Source of the DNA: Bradyrhizobium mercantei
Lineage (GTDB): Bacteria; Pseudomonadota; Alphaproteobacteria; Rhizobiales; Xanthobacteraceae
Assembly (NCBI RefSeq): GCF_001982635.1
Contig: NZ_MKFI01000005.1
Location: 727,519-791,518 of the forward strand
Reading direction: 5' to 3'
Length of the DNA stretch: 64,000 bases
How positions within the stretch are numbered: the stretch's first letter is position 1; the number at the start of each line of letters is the position of its first letter. Below, piece after piece: positions 25,447 to 33,706 of the stretch. The position numbers and the translations under genes were made by a program. The notes beneath the pieces are model-generated. The model saw nothing but the letters and a program-made list of their open reading frames with translations, made no database searches and was not told where the DNA came from.

Positions 25447-27191
25447 GCCCCCACCGTCGCGAGTTGCACGATCCGCAGCAGCACGAGCCCGGCGGCGACG
25501 ACCAGATAGCCGCGCAGCACGATCATCCAGATCCGGCTGAGCGGGCTCAGCCGCGCCGGCGGCAGCCGGTCGAGCGGCGGCATCCGCCAGGTATCGCGGT
25601 CGACCAGAGCGTTTTCGAGCGAAGTGGGCACCGGTTCGCGTGAAGAAAACGCGTCAAAACGAGAATCTGGAGCCCCGTTCCGATTCCATCGGAACGGAAA
25701 AGGCTCCAGCGGCGGCCGGTGCCGCTTGAAGCGGAACGAGGCGTGACGGCGCGACGACATCTCGTCCAGCTTCACGAAGGCGGTGACTGCGAGTGCCAGC
25801 AGGCTGCCGCCGATCAGGATGCCGATGATCCAGGCCTCACTGATGTCGGGGAACAGCACGGCCGCGGTCAGGATCACCGACAGCATCACCAGTCCCGCCA
25901 CCACCGCGCCGGTGAACAGGTTCAGCCTCGTCGAATTGACCCAGGGTCCGAGGATGTGGCGGTCGTTGCACAGCAACAGCAGGAACACGGTCGCGCTCGG
26001 CAGCAGCACGCCGGCGAGCGTCTGCACCGCGTTGGTGAGCAGCCCGAGCGGCGTGCCCGGCGTCAGCACCAGCACCGCGGCGAGTACGATCAACCCGCAA
26101 TAGACGGCATAGAAGCCCTTCGCATCCCACGGCTTGCGGTGCAGCGAGTGCTTGACCGCGAACACGTCGCCGATCGCGTAGGCTGTTGAGAGCGAAACCG
26201 CGGCCGCGCCGATGATGCAGGCATCCAGCAGGGCGAGGGCGAACAGGATAGCCGGCAGCTGGCCGGCATATCTCTCGAGGCCCACGGCAGTCCCCAGCGC
26301 GTCGGAATAATTGCCGAATTCGGGCTTGCCAGCGAACACCTCCGCGCAGAACGAGATCATCGCCACCGCGCCGACCACGACCAGCACGATGCCGATGCAC
26401 AGATCCAGCCGCTCATAGCGGATGAAGCGCGGCGTGATCCGCTTGTCGACGATGTAGCTCTGCTGGAAGAACAATTGCCACGGCGCCACCGTGGTGCCGA
26501 CGATGGCGACGATCAGGAGCATCACCTCGCTGAGCTTGGCCCCCTCGGGCATCTTCGGTACGAAGAAGTCGGAGGCGATCTGCCCGATCGGCGGATGCAC
26601 CATCAGGATCACGGGCACCAGCAGCAGGCTGCCGGCCACCAGCACGATGCCGAAGCGTTCGAAGCGGCGGAAGTCGCCGGTCGAGACCGCGAGCATCACG
26701 ATCGCAGCCGAAGCCAGCACGCCCCAGAACTGCGAGACGCCGAGAAAATGAAGCGCGAACGTGATGCCGATGAATTCGGTGACGATGGTCAGCGCGTTCA
26801 GCACCAGCAGGTCGATGACGCTGAAGGCGCCCCAGAATTTGCCGAAGCGCTCGAAGATCAGCCGGGCATGGCCGACGCCGGTGACGGCGCCGAGCCGCAC
26901 CACCATCTCCTGGTTGACGTAGAGCACGGGGATCAGCAGCAGCAGCGTCCACAGCAGCGTGGTGCCGTAATTCTGTCCGGCCTGGGTATAAGTGCCGAAC
27001 GCGCCGGCATCGTTGTCGCCGACCATCACGATCAGGCCGGGGCCGACGATCGCCATCAGGGTCTTCAGCCGGGCCAGCCATGTCGCGCGCGGCGCGGTGT
27101 CGTCGCGGGCAATGCTGCCGAGCGCGCCGTGGATGTCGCCGGCATGCGCGGGATCGAGAATGGCGGTTGGGGTGGTGTTGCTTTCGGTCAT
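25443..27191 (-). CDS. Divergent Nramp-like divalent metal transporter
   Basis: 582 residues, longer than usual bacterial Nramps (about 400-450). The LeuT-like fold is recognisable from GPGLIVMVGDNDAGAFGTYTQAG in TM1 and VGTTVAPWQLFFQQS in TM6. At the metal site, canonical DPGN is D61-A-G-A and canonical MPH is A236-P-W238, so the Met and His of Mn/Fe transporters are missing; Nramp-related Mg2+ transporters also lack that Met. About residues 495-529, after the main membrane domain, are encoded by a dispersed palindromic repeat in frame. A final hydrophobic segment (IWMIVLRGYLVVAAGLVLLRIV) follows. Metal specificity cannot be assigned. Confidence 0.8.
   Translation of the reverse strand: MTESNTTPTAILDPAHAGDIHGALGSIARDDTAPRATWLARLKTLMAIVGPGLIVMVGDNDAGAFGTYTQAGQNYGTTLLWTLLLLIPVLYVNQEMVVRLGAVTGVGHARLIFERFGKFWGAFSVIDLLVLNALTIVTEFIGITFALHFLGVSQFWGVLASAAIVMLAVSTGDFRRFERFGIVLVAGSLLLVPVILMVHPPIGQIASDFFVPKMPEGAKLSEVMLLIVAIVGTTVAPWQLFFQQSYIVDKRITPRFIRYERLDLCIGIVLVVVGAVAMISFCAEVFAGKPEFGNYSDALGTAVGLERYAGQLPAILFALALLDACIIGAAAVSLSTAYAIGDVFAVKHSLHRKPWDAKGFYAVYCGLIVLAAVLVLTPGTPLGLLTNAVQTLAGVLLPSATVFLLLLCNDRHILGPWVNSTRLNLFTGAVVAGLVMLSVILTAAVLFPDISEAWIIGILIGGSLLALAVTAFVKLDEMSSRRHASFRFKRHRPPLEPFPFRWNRNGAPDSRFDAFSSREPVPTSLENALVDRDTWRMPPLDRLPPARLSPLSRIWMIVLRGYLVVAAGLVLLRIVQLATVGA
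25606..25709. repeat. Dispersed palindromic repeat inside the Nramp-like coding region
   Basis: Contains AGAGCGTTTTCGAGCGAAGTGG, CCGGTTCGCGTGAAGAAAACGC and the perfect stem CCGTTCCGAT-TCC-ATCGGAACGG followed by AAAAGGCTCCA. This is the GAGCGTTTTC...GAACGGAAAAGGCTC element seen between genes in Bradyrhizobium and Rhodopseudomonas. Here it is read in frame without a stop and adds about 35 residues to the transporter. Confidence 0.75.
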
Positions 27192-27376
27192 TTCGCGTCT
27201 CCTCGCCGCCCTTCGGGCACGGCGGGAGGGACGCGGAGCCGTCAGGCGCGTGCGTCTCCGCTACCGTGAGCAGCGGCACTTCCAGATGTGATGCAGTTCA
27301 AAAGTCCCGCTGCCGCGCCGCGACGGCGCGCAACGGGACGACTAGGTCCTTCGTCCATGTCGGCCTCCTCAAATTC

Positions 27377-27467
27377 CGTCATGGCCGGGCTTGTCCCGGC
27401 CATCCACGTCCTTTCTCACTCGATTGAAGCGAAGACCTGGATGCCCGGGACAAGCCCGGGCATGACG
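27377..27467. repeat. Palindromic repeat, CGTCATGGCCGGGCTTGTCCCGGCCAT family
   Basis: The left hairpin ATGGCCGGGCTTGTCCCGGCCAT and the right hairpin ATGCCCGGGACAAGCCCGGGCAT are each near-palindromic, and the outer CGTCATG/CATGACG arms invert. It lies in the 313-bp gap upstream of the Nramp-like gene; the rest of that gap shows no gene. Confidence 0.8.
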
Positions 27468-27504
27468 CTGGTTGAACATGCCCGCTTTCATCGGCGGCAA
27501 AACT

Positions 27505-27786
27505 CTAAGCGCAGAGCCGCGGCTTCGCCGCGTTGCCACGCATGGCTGTTGCGCGCGGGCCAAATTGCCGGCCCGCGCGCCGCTGACGATCGAGATCGTT
27601 GCTAGTGTCATCGACGATCCACCGGCATTCCAGCCGGCCGTCGATCAGGACCCAATGACAGGCCAGGGTTGGACGCCGGCGCTCCGCCAGGCGGCGAAAG
27701 CCCGGCGAATTGTCATTGGAATGAACGGCCGGCGGCATCATGCGCCGCGGCTCGAACGATCGGAATTTTGCGAGCTTTTCGAACAT
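27505..27786 (-). CDS. Hypothetical small protein with CHWxLxxGRLECRW motif
   Basis: 93 residues. The ATG at 27784-27786 has GGAGGTG a few nt upstream, a strong ribosome-binding site. The core RPTLACHWVLIDGRLECRWIVDD has paired Cys/His/Trp and looks like a small beta unit; I know similar short proteins in Bradyrhizobium but no function. The termini are basic and probably disordered. Confidence 0.55.
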   Translation of the reverse strand: MFEKLAKFRSFEPRRMMPPAVHSNDNSPGFRRLAERRRPTLACHWVLIDGRLECRWIVDDTSNDLDRQRRAGRQFGPRATAMRGNAAKPRLCA

Positions 27787-28075
27787 CGCTCACCTCCACT
27801 TCCGCTATCGCGCGGCAGGCCGGTGAGGAGCGGCGGTCAGCTTGGGCGCGACCACCTATCCACGCAGCCGAGATCTGCGCGATCAGTCTTGCTGTGTTGC
27901 GGCGTCGAGTGTCCCGGCATCGCCGGTCTACTGTCGCCTGAGTTGCTACTGCCCATGTGCCTTCTGTGCTGGCTCGTGGAACGATTGGTCTCCGGGGATC
28001 AAACCCCGCAACGGAACGAATGTTCCGACGATCGGGCACTACGCCCGGCACAAACGCCTGTCAAGCTGAAACCAC

Positions 28076-28116
28076 TATCCTCCGGGGAGGATCCTGATTA
28101 TCCTCCTGGGAGGATA
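28076..28116 (+). promoter_or_regulatory. Twin G/C-tract palindromic operator of the CsoR/RcnR-like repressor
   Basis: Two near-identical palindromes, ATCCTCC-GG-GGAGGAT (28077-28092) and TATCCTCC-TG-GGAGGATA (28099-28116), have centres 23 bp apart. The second ends at the ribosome-binding region of the downstream gene. CsoR/RcnR-family repressors bind inverted repeats with a central G/C tract, so these are probably autoregulatory sites. The 289 bp to the left (27787-28075) show no gene. Confidence 0.7.
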
Positions 28117-28126
28117 GGAGAACCTT

Positions 28127-28396
28127 ATGTCCGACGACCACCCGCACGCCGCGATCGCCCGGCGCCTGAAGCGCGCCAACGGCCATCTCGAGACCATCGT
28201 CGAGATGATCGAGCAGGGCCGGCCCTGCGCGCAGATCGCTCAGCAATTGCAGGCGGTGGAGAGCGCGATCGAGAGCGCCAAGAAGGCGCTGATCCACGAT
28301 CACATCGGCCACAGCCTCGAGGAGACGCTGAAAGCCTCGGGGCCAAAGGGCCGCAATGTGCTGCGCGACTTCCGGCTGATCGCCAAGTATCTGTGA
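28127..28396 (+). CDS. CsoR/RcnR/FrmR-family transcriptional repressor
   Basis: 89 residues, an all-helical DUF156 repressor (RRLKRANGHLETIVEMIEQGRPCAQIAQQLQAVESAIESAKKALIHDHI). The sensor positions are Cys34 and His59 (25 apart, as Cys35/His60 in RcnR and FrmR); the position of the fourth RcnR ligand or second CsoR Cys is Ser63, with His62 beside it and His5/His7 near the N-terminus. That pattern fits FrmR-type formaldehyde sensing or an atypical metal sensor better than Cu-sensing CsoR. No efflux or frmA gene is adjacent. Twin palindromes overlap its promoter/SD region. Confidence 0.82.
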   Translation: MSDDHPHAAIARRLKRANGHLETIVEMIEQGRPCAQIAQQLQAVESAIESAKKALIHDHIGHSLEETLKASGPKGRNVLRDFRLIAKYL

Positions 28397-28513
28397 CCGC
28401 CGCGCTCATGAATTGACCCGCCCGGGGGATCACCGGACGGGTCGTGTGCGACACGGGGTGGATGAGGACCCGTGCCGAACGCAGGATCCGCAGCCTTTAG
28501 AGAAACCCGTCGA

Positions 28514-28777
28514 TCAGTAGCAGGAGCGCACGCGGCCGATGTAGTTGCCGTAGGCGTCGAACTGGCGCACCCAGCCGCAGCGGCGATAGCCGTTGTAGTA
28601 GTAGCCGTCGCTGGCCGCGATCGCGCTGCCGACAACGGCGGCGCCGACGAGGCCCGCGCCAACGCCCCAGCCCCAGCCATACGGCTTGGCTTCGGCCTGC
28701 GAGGTGGTGGATGCGATGGTGCCGGTCACGGCGAGCGCGGTGAGGGCGAGGGCGGCAAACTTGGTCTTGATCGACAT
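28514..28777 (-). CDS. Small exported Gly/Tyr-rich protein
   Basis: 87 residues from the ATG at 28775-28777 (GGAG upstream); 42 codons further up are open but contain no signal. A signal peptide (1-30, ending SQAEAK) is followed by a Gly/Trp/Tyr-rich segment with a glycine-zipper-like GVGAGLVGAAVVGSAIAAS and a C-terminal CGWVRQFDAYGNYIGRVRSCY with two Cys. Typical of short exported proteins in Bradyrhizobium; role unknown. Confidence 0.7.
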   Translation of the reverse strand: MSIKTKFAALALTALAVTGTIASTTSQAEAKPYGWGWGVGAGLVGAAVVGSAIAASDGYYYNGYRRCGWVRQFDAYGNYIGRVRSCY

Positions 28778-28924
28778 GGAATACTCCATCCTGTGTGAGC
28801 GCGGCGCCGGTGTGGTCCGCATGCCCGTTGGACGGAGGCTTCTCGGTTCCGGTTCGAAGACCAGGGCGGAAATATGGTTTCGTGAATTGTTTCGTCGCCT
28901 CACCCGGTACGAAGGAATCGCCGG

Positions 28925-29731
28925 TCAGTTGCCGCGAAATACGCTCGGATCGAACCTGTCGACGTCGGCGAGCAGCTCGCAGAACGCGCGGGCACCGTGC
29001 TCGATCAGCTTCTCTCCCTTGTCGGCCGAGGCCTTGGTCGCATCGCCGATCGCCCCGCTCGGATTGAGGTCCTGCGCCTGCCAGGCGAACGGCGCCGGCC
29101 GCTGCGTCGACAGCAAGCGATGATCCTTCTCGATCTGCACGCTCGCCGGCTTGAAGTTCGCGATCGCATCCTTGCGCACGGCTTGCGGATATTTCGCCAG
29201 CATGATCGAGGTCTCGACCGCGCCGCCATGGATGCCGTGGCGCAGTTCATCGGCATCGAACAGCCCGTCCGGCGCGCCGAAGCGCGACCAGCTCGTGGTC
29301 ACCACCAGCATCTGATAGTGCGCGCGCAGATCCTGCGCCACCAGCGACATCGCGGCGGAATTGCCGCCGTGGCTGGTCACGATCACGAGCTTCCTCATCC
29401 CGGCACGCGCCACGCTCTCGCCGAGCGCCATCCAGCTCTTCAGCGCCACATTGGTCGGCAGGGTCAAGGTGCCCGGGAAATCGATGTGCTCGGTTGAGAT
29501 GCCGACCGGTTGCACGGGCAGGAAGGTGGCCGGGATGGTCGCCGGCAGCAGCTCGCGCACCCGTGCCAGATACGCTTCGCCGATCATGATGTCGGTTCCG
29601 AGCGGCAGATGCGGCCCGTGCTGCTCGGTCGCGGCCAGCGGCAGCACCGCGATCCAGCGCGCGGCCGCGCCCTTGGCGAGGTCGGGCCAGTGGATGGCGG
29701 TCCAGTCACGGGGCGGAAGCTGAGAAGTCAT
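28925..29731 (-). CDS. Creatininase-family amidohydrolase
   Basis: 268 residues from the ATG at 29729-29731. Metal-binding motifs of creatininases are present: TEQHGPHLPLGTD (about 36-48), TSHGGNSAAM (about 119-128) and GIHGGAVETSIML (about 167-179) giving the final Glu. The family opens cyclic amides or cleaves formamides with two divalent metals (creatinine, mycofactocin peptide, FAPy deformylase). It is divergent from an ABC transporter operon, 130 bp apart, which suggests that the imported compound may be its substrate. No export signal, so cytosolic. Confidence 0.85.
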   Translation of the reverse strand: MTSQLPPRDWTAIHWPDLAKGAAARWIAVLPLAATEQHGPHLPLGTDIMIGEAYLARVRELLPATIPATFLPVQPVGISTEHIDFPGTLTLPTNVALKSWMALGESVARAGMRKLVIVTSHGGNSAAMSLVAQDLRAHYQMLVVTTSWSRFGAPDGLFDADELRHGIHGGAVETSIMLAKYPQAVRKDAIANFKPASVQIEKDHRLLSTQRPAPFAWQAQDLNPSGAIGDATKASADKGEKLIEHGARAFCELLADVDRFDPSVFRGN

Positions 29732-29861
29732 CACGCAAGCGTTTCATTGGATGGATTTGCAGGCTAGTTTGTTTAACATCAGCGAGGTGTTCGCGCCTCC
29801 GGGCGCGGTCCACGTCTTCCCGCCTTCCATCATGGGCCATAATGATCGACGGAGTCCAACC

Positions 29862-30905
29862 ATGATCCCGGCCTTTTTGTCGCGAGCGTTAACCACAGCC
29901 CTCCTGTCCGCCACCCTCAGCGTTTCCGCAGGCCTCGTCCCGGCACGCGCGCAGAGCTCGGACAAGACCTTGGACAAGGTCTCGTTCGGCACCAATTGGG
30001 TCGCCGAGGGCGAGCATGGCGGGTTCTTCCAGGCGCTGGCCGACGGCACCTACAAGAAATACGGCCTCGACGTCACCATCGTGCCCGGCGGTCCCAACGA
30101 GAACAACCGCATGCTCCTGATCGCGGGCAAGCTCGACTTCTTCATGAGCGCGAACTCGCTGCAGACCTTCGATGCCGTCACCAACAACGTGCCGCTGGTC
30201 GCGGTCGCTGCCATGTTCCAGAAGGACCCGCAGGTCTTCCTGACCCATCCCGAGGTCAAGGTCGCCAAGATCGAGGATTTGAAGCCGCTGACGCTGCTGA
30301 TCTCGAAGGAGGGCATCACCAGCTACTTCCAGTGGCTGAAATCCGAATACGGCTTCGACGAGAACAAGGTGAAGCCCTACACCTTCAACCCGCAGCCCTT
30401 CATCGTGAACAAGCAGACCGCGATGCAGGGCTATGTCACGTCGGAGCCCTATGCGGTCGAGAAAGCCGCCGGCTTCAAGCCGAACGTGCTGCTGCTCGCC
30501 GATTACGGCTTCAACTCCTATTCGACGCTGATCGAGACCCGCCGCGACCTGGTCGACAAGAAGCCCGACCTGGTGCAGCGCTTCGTCGATGCCTCGATCG
30601 TCGGCTGGTACCATTACGTCTACGGCGACAACTCCGCCGGCAATGCGATGATCAAGAAGCTCAATCCCGACATGAACGACGAGCTGCTCGCCTATTGCGT
30701 CGCCAAGATGCGCGAGCACGGCATCGTCGATTCCGGCGATTCCATCAAGAACGGCATCGGTGCCATGACCGATGAGCGGATGGCGAGCTTCTTCGACAAG
30801 ATGGTGCGCGCCGGCGTGGTCAAGAGCACCATCGATTATCGCCAGGGCTACACGCTGCGCTTCGTCAACAAGGCGGTCGGCGCCGAGCTCAGGCCGAAGA
30901 ACTGA
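29862..30905 (+). CDS. NMT1/THI5-like ABC transporter solute-binding protein
   Basis: 347 residues from the ATG at 29862 with GGAG seven nt upstream. Signal peptide to about residue 30 (VPARAQS). VSFGTNWVAEGEHGGFFQALADGTYKKYGLDVTIVPGG is the start of the NMT1-like fold used for nitrate, taurine, thiamine-precursor and riboflavin binding; SANSLQTFDAVTNNVPLVAVAAMFQKDPQVF follows. The ATPase and permease genes lie downstream in the same direction after a repeat element. Substrate not determinable; similar proteins sit with pyrimidine-like ligands. Confidence 0.85.
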   Translation: MIPAFLSRALTTALLSATLSVSAGLVPARAQSSDKTLDKVSFGTNWVAEGEHGGFFQALADGTYKKYGLDVTIVPGGPNENNRMLLIAGKLDFFMSANSLQTFDAVTNNVPLVAVAAMFQKDPQVFLTHPEVKVAKIEDLKPLTLLISKEGITSYFQWLKSEYGFDENKVKPYTFNPQPFIVNKQTAMQGYVTSEPYAVEKAAGFKPNVLLLADYGFNSYSTLIETRRDLVDKKPDLVQRFVDASIVGWYHYVYGDNSAGNAMIKKLNPDMNDELLAYCVAKMREHGIVDSGDSIKNGIGAMTDERMASFFDKMVRAGVVKSTIDYRQGYTLRFVNKAVGAELRPKN

Positions 30906-30960
30906 CGGCCGGAATCTGCGTGATGAAGTCTGCCCCTGATAGTGCGGCATCGGTGATCCA

Positions 30961-31089
30961 CCTCTCGCCTTGTGGGAGAGGTCGGATCGCATCGTCAGAT
31001 GCGATCCGGGTGAGGGGTGACGCTCTCTCATGGGACCTGCGCCCCCTCACCCGCGCTTTCAGCGCGACCTCTCCCCGGTGGGGAGAGGT
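30961..31089. repeat. Inverted-repeat element inside the ABC transporter operon
   Basis: CCTCTCGCCTTGTGGGAGAGG, then GGATCGCATCGTCAGATGCGATCC (itself a perfect hairpin GGATCGCATC/GATGCGATCC), and closing CGACCTCTCCCCGGTGGGGAGAGG. It lies between the binding-protein stop (30905) and the ATPase start (31132), so it interrupts one operon and could affect mRNA processing or differential expression. Confidence 0.8.
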
Positions 31090-31131
31090 GTCCTTCGCGG
31101 CACGATCGCGCCCACCGATATCCAGCCGCAG

Positions 31132-31938
31132 ATGGTAGAGAGCATCGTGCCGGAAACCGCCGCCAGTGGCCCAGCCGTGCGCCTGCGCGGCGTCAGCAAG
31201 ACCTATGACAGCGGCGTGACGGCGCTCGGCCCGCTCGACCTCGATGTGCGGCGCGGTGAGTTCGTCTCGCTGCTCGGGCCGTCCGGTTGCGGCAAATCCA
31301 CCGCGCTGCGAATTATCGCAGGCCTCGCCTCACCGAGCGCCGGCACGGTCGAGGTCTCGCATCACGGCGCGGAGCAGCGCGGCAGACATCCGATCGGCTT
31401 CGTGTTTCAGGAACCGACGCTGATGCCGTGGGCCACGGTGCGCGACAATGTCCGCCTGCCGCTGAAGCTCGCCCGCGCGCCGGCGACTGGCGCCGATACG
31501 CGCATCGACGCCGCGCTCGACCAGGTCGGGCTTGCGGAGTTCGCGGGCGCCTATCCGCGCGAATTGTCCGGCGGCATGAAGATGCGGGTGTCGCTGGCGC
31601 GCGCGCTGGTCACCGATCCGGATATCCTCTTGATGGACGAGCCGTTCGCGGCGCTCGATGAGATCACGCGCTTTCGCCTCAACAACGACCTGCTGGCGCT
31701 GTGGCGCAGCCTGCACAAGACCGTCATCTTCGTGACGCACTCAGTGTTCGAGTCGGTCTACCTCTCCGAGCGCGTGATCGTGATGACGGCGCGCCCGGGC
31801 CGGATCGGCGCCGAGTTTCGCATCACCTCGCCGGAACCGCGCGGCGAGGAGTTCCGCACCTCGGCCGAATATGCCGCCTTCTGCCGCGAGGTCTCCAATG
31901 CGCTGGCGCCGTCTTATGCAGGGCAGGCGGGCGCATGA
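31132..31938 (+). CDS. ABC transporter ATP-binding protein (nitrate/taurine type)
   Basis: 268 residues from the ATG at 31132; the frame is open further upstream but through the repeat. Walker A GPSGCGKST (about 53-61), Q-loop FQEPTLMPWATVRDN, signature LSGGMKMR, Walker B ILLMDEPFAALDE and H-loop FVTHS are all intact. It powers import together with the permease whose ATG overlaps its stop (ATGA). Confidence 0.92.
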   Translation: MVESIVPETAASGPAVRLRGVSKTYDSGVTALGPLDLDVRRGEFVSLLGPSGCGKSTALRIIAGLASPSAGTVEVSHHGAEQRGRHPIGFVFQEPTLMPWATVRDNVRLPLKLARAPATGADTRIDAALDQVGLAEFAGAYPRELSGGMKMRVSLARALVTDPDILLMDEPFAALDEITRFRLNNDLLALWRSLHKTVIFVTHSVFESVYLSERVIVMTARPGRIGAEFRITSPEPRGEEFRTSAEYAAFCREVSNALAPSYAGQAGA

Positions 31939-32723
31939 AATCTCCGCAGGACCTTGTTCGTTTTCTGCTTCCGGTTGCGGTGTTTGCCGCGGGCCTCGTG
32001 CTCTGGGAAGCGATCGTCCGCGCCTACGGCATCCAGCCCTATGTGCTGCCGAGTCCGCTATTGGTGCTCAAGACGCTGGTTGCGGACTGGCCGGTGCTTT
32101 CGCAATCGCTCGGCGTCACGCTCCTGACCACGCTCGAAGGCTTCGTTGCCGCCGCGATCGGCGGCGTCGTGCTGGCACTGTTGTTCAACCAGTCGAAATG
32201 GCTGGAATATTCGCTGTTTCCCTATGCCGTGGTGCTGCAGGTCACGCCTGTCATCGCGATCGCGCCGCTGCTCTTGATCTATCTGCAGCAGCAGACCGCG
32301 GTGATTGTCTGCGCCTGGATCGTGGCGTTCTTCCCGGTGCTGTCGAACACCACGCTCGGCCTCAACTCCGTTGATCGCAACCTCGCCGGATTGTTTCAAC
32401 TTTATGGGGCATCGAAGCTGCAGACGCTGCTGTTCCTGAAGCTGCCCGCGGCGCTGCCCTATATCCTCGGCGGCCTGCGCATCGCCGGCGGGCTGTCGCT
32501 GATCGGTGCCGTGGTCGCGGAGATCGCGGCGGGCAGCGCCGGCGCCGGTTCGGGGCTCGCGTTCCGGATCGCTGAATCAGGCTACCGGCTGAATATTCCC
32601 CGCATGTTTGCAGCACTTCTGCTGCTATCGCTGGCCGGGATTGTCATCTATGGGGTGCTGGCGTTAGTTTCGCACCTCTTGTTGCGCCGTTGGCATGAAA
32701 GCGCGTTAGGAAAGGAAAGTTGA
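31935..32723 (+). CDS. ABC transporter permease (BPD/SsuC-like)
   Basis: 262 residues with about six transmembrane helices. The EAA loop, contacting the ATPase, reads LFQLYGASKLQTLLFLKLPAALPYILGGLRIA. The start ATG overlaps the ATPase stop by 4 nt and its own TGA overlaps the next ATG (TGATG), so the operon is tightly coupled. The fold matches permeases of nitrate/sulfonate/thiamine-precursor importers. Confidence 0.9.
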   Translation: MKSPQDLVRFLLPVAVFAAGLVLWEAIVRAYGIQPYVLPSPLLVLKTLVADWPVLSQSLGVTLLTTLEGFVAAAIGGVVLALLFNQSKWLEYSLFPYAVVLQVTPVIAIAPLLLIYLQQQTAVIVCAWIVAFFPVLSNTTLGLNSVDRNLAGLFQLYGASKLQTLLFLKLPAALPYILGGLRIAGGLSLIGAVVAEIAAGSAGAGSGLAFRIAESGYRLNIPRMFAALLLLSLAGIVIYGVLALVSHLLLRRWHESALGKES

Positions 32724-33706
32724 TGGCCCCGATTTCTTCCGAAAAGATCGATCTGCTGATTTATGGACCGATCCGGCCAATCCTCGAAAACGGCTTTTCC
32801 GACCAATACGTGCTGCACAAGGCCGAGAGCCGCGGCGACCTCGAGCGCCTGACGCCCGACACGATGGCCAAGATCCGCGGCATCGCCGTCACCTATCACA
32901 CCATGGCGACCGACAAGACCGCGATGGCGCTGTTTCCCAAGCTGGAAATCGTCGGCAGCTTCGGCGTCGGCTACGACCACGTCGATTCCGCCTATGCGCG
33001 CGATCACAATATCGTGGTCACCAACACGCCCGACGTGCTGACTGAGGAGGTCGCCGACGTTGCGATGGGGCTGTTGATCGCGACCCTGCGCGAATTCGTC
33101 AAGGCCGACCGCTATGTGCGCTCCGGCCTGTGGCAGACCCAGAACTATCCGCTCAGCGTCGGCTCGTTGCGCGACCGCAAGATCGGCATCGTCGGCATGG
33201 GCCGGATCGGCCAGGCGATCGGCCGTCGCCTCGAGGCCTCGCGGGTGCCGGTGTCCTATTACTCGCGCAATCCGTCCAAGGACGTCTCCTACAAGCACTA
33301 TCCCGATCTGATCGAGATGGCGAAGGCGGTCGACACCTTGATCGTCATCGTGCCGGGCGGCGCCTCGACCGCGAAGATGATCAATGCCGACGTGCTGAAG
33401 GCACTCGGCCCGCGCGGCGTGCTGATCAATGTTGCGCGCGGCTCCGTCGTCGACGAGCCGGCGCTGGTCGCGGCGCTGAAATCCGGCACCATCCTGGCCG
33501 CCGGTCTCGACGTGTTCGCGGCTGAACCGAACGTGCCGGACGAGTTGAAGGCGATGCAGAACGTCGTGCTGCTGCCGCATATCGGTTCGGCCTCAGTGGT
33601 CACGCGCAATGCGATGGACCAGCTCGTGGTCGACAACATCAAGAACTGGTTCGCGGGCAAGCCGCCGCTGACGCCGGTTGCCGAGACGCCGGTGAAGGAT
33701 CGCTGA
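32723..33706 (+). CDS. D-isomer 2-hydroxyacid dehydrogenase (glyoxylate/hydroxypyruvate reductase type)
   Basis: 327 residues. NAD(P) motif GIVGMGRIGQAIG (about 155-167), catalytic Arg in NVARGSVVDE, Glu in FAAEPNVP and His in LLPHIGSAS. It interconverts 2-oxoacids and D-2-hydroxyacids. Start is the ATG at 32723 overlapping the permease stop; a TTG three nt earlier is less likely. Being last-but-one in an import operon, it may act on the imported compound or its breakdown product. Confidence 0.88.
   Translation: MAPISSEKIDLLIYGPIRPILENGFSDQYVLHKAESRGDLERLTPDTMAKIRGIAVTYHTMATDKTAMALFPKLEIVGSFGVGYDHVDSAYARDHNIVVTNTPDVLTEEVADVAMGLLIATLREFVKADRYVRSGLWQTQNYPLSVGSLRDRKIGIVGMGRIGQAIGRRLEASRVPVSYYSRNPSKDVSYKHYPDLIEMAKAVDTLIVIVPGGASTAKMINADVLKALGPRGVLINVARGSVVDEPALVAALKSGTILAAGLDVFAAEPNVPDELKAMQNVVLLPHIGSASVVTRNAMDQLVVDNIKNWFAGKPPLTPVAETPVKDR

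Noticed and set aside
25085..25540. 151-codon plus-strand frame upstream of the porin
   Set aside because: Arg/Ser-rich, overlaps the end of the Nramp-like gene and the coupled small gene; no ribosome-binding site or motif.
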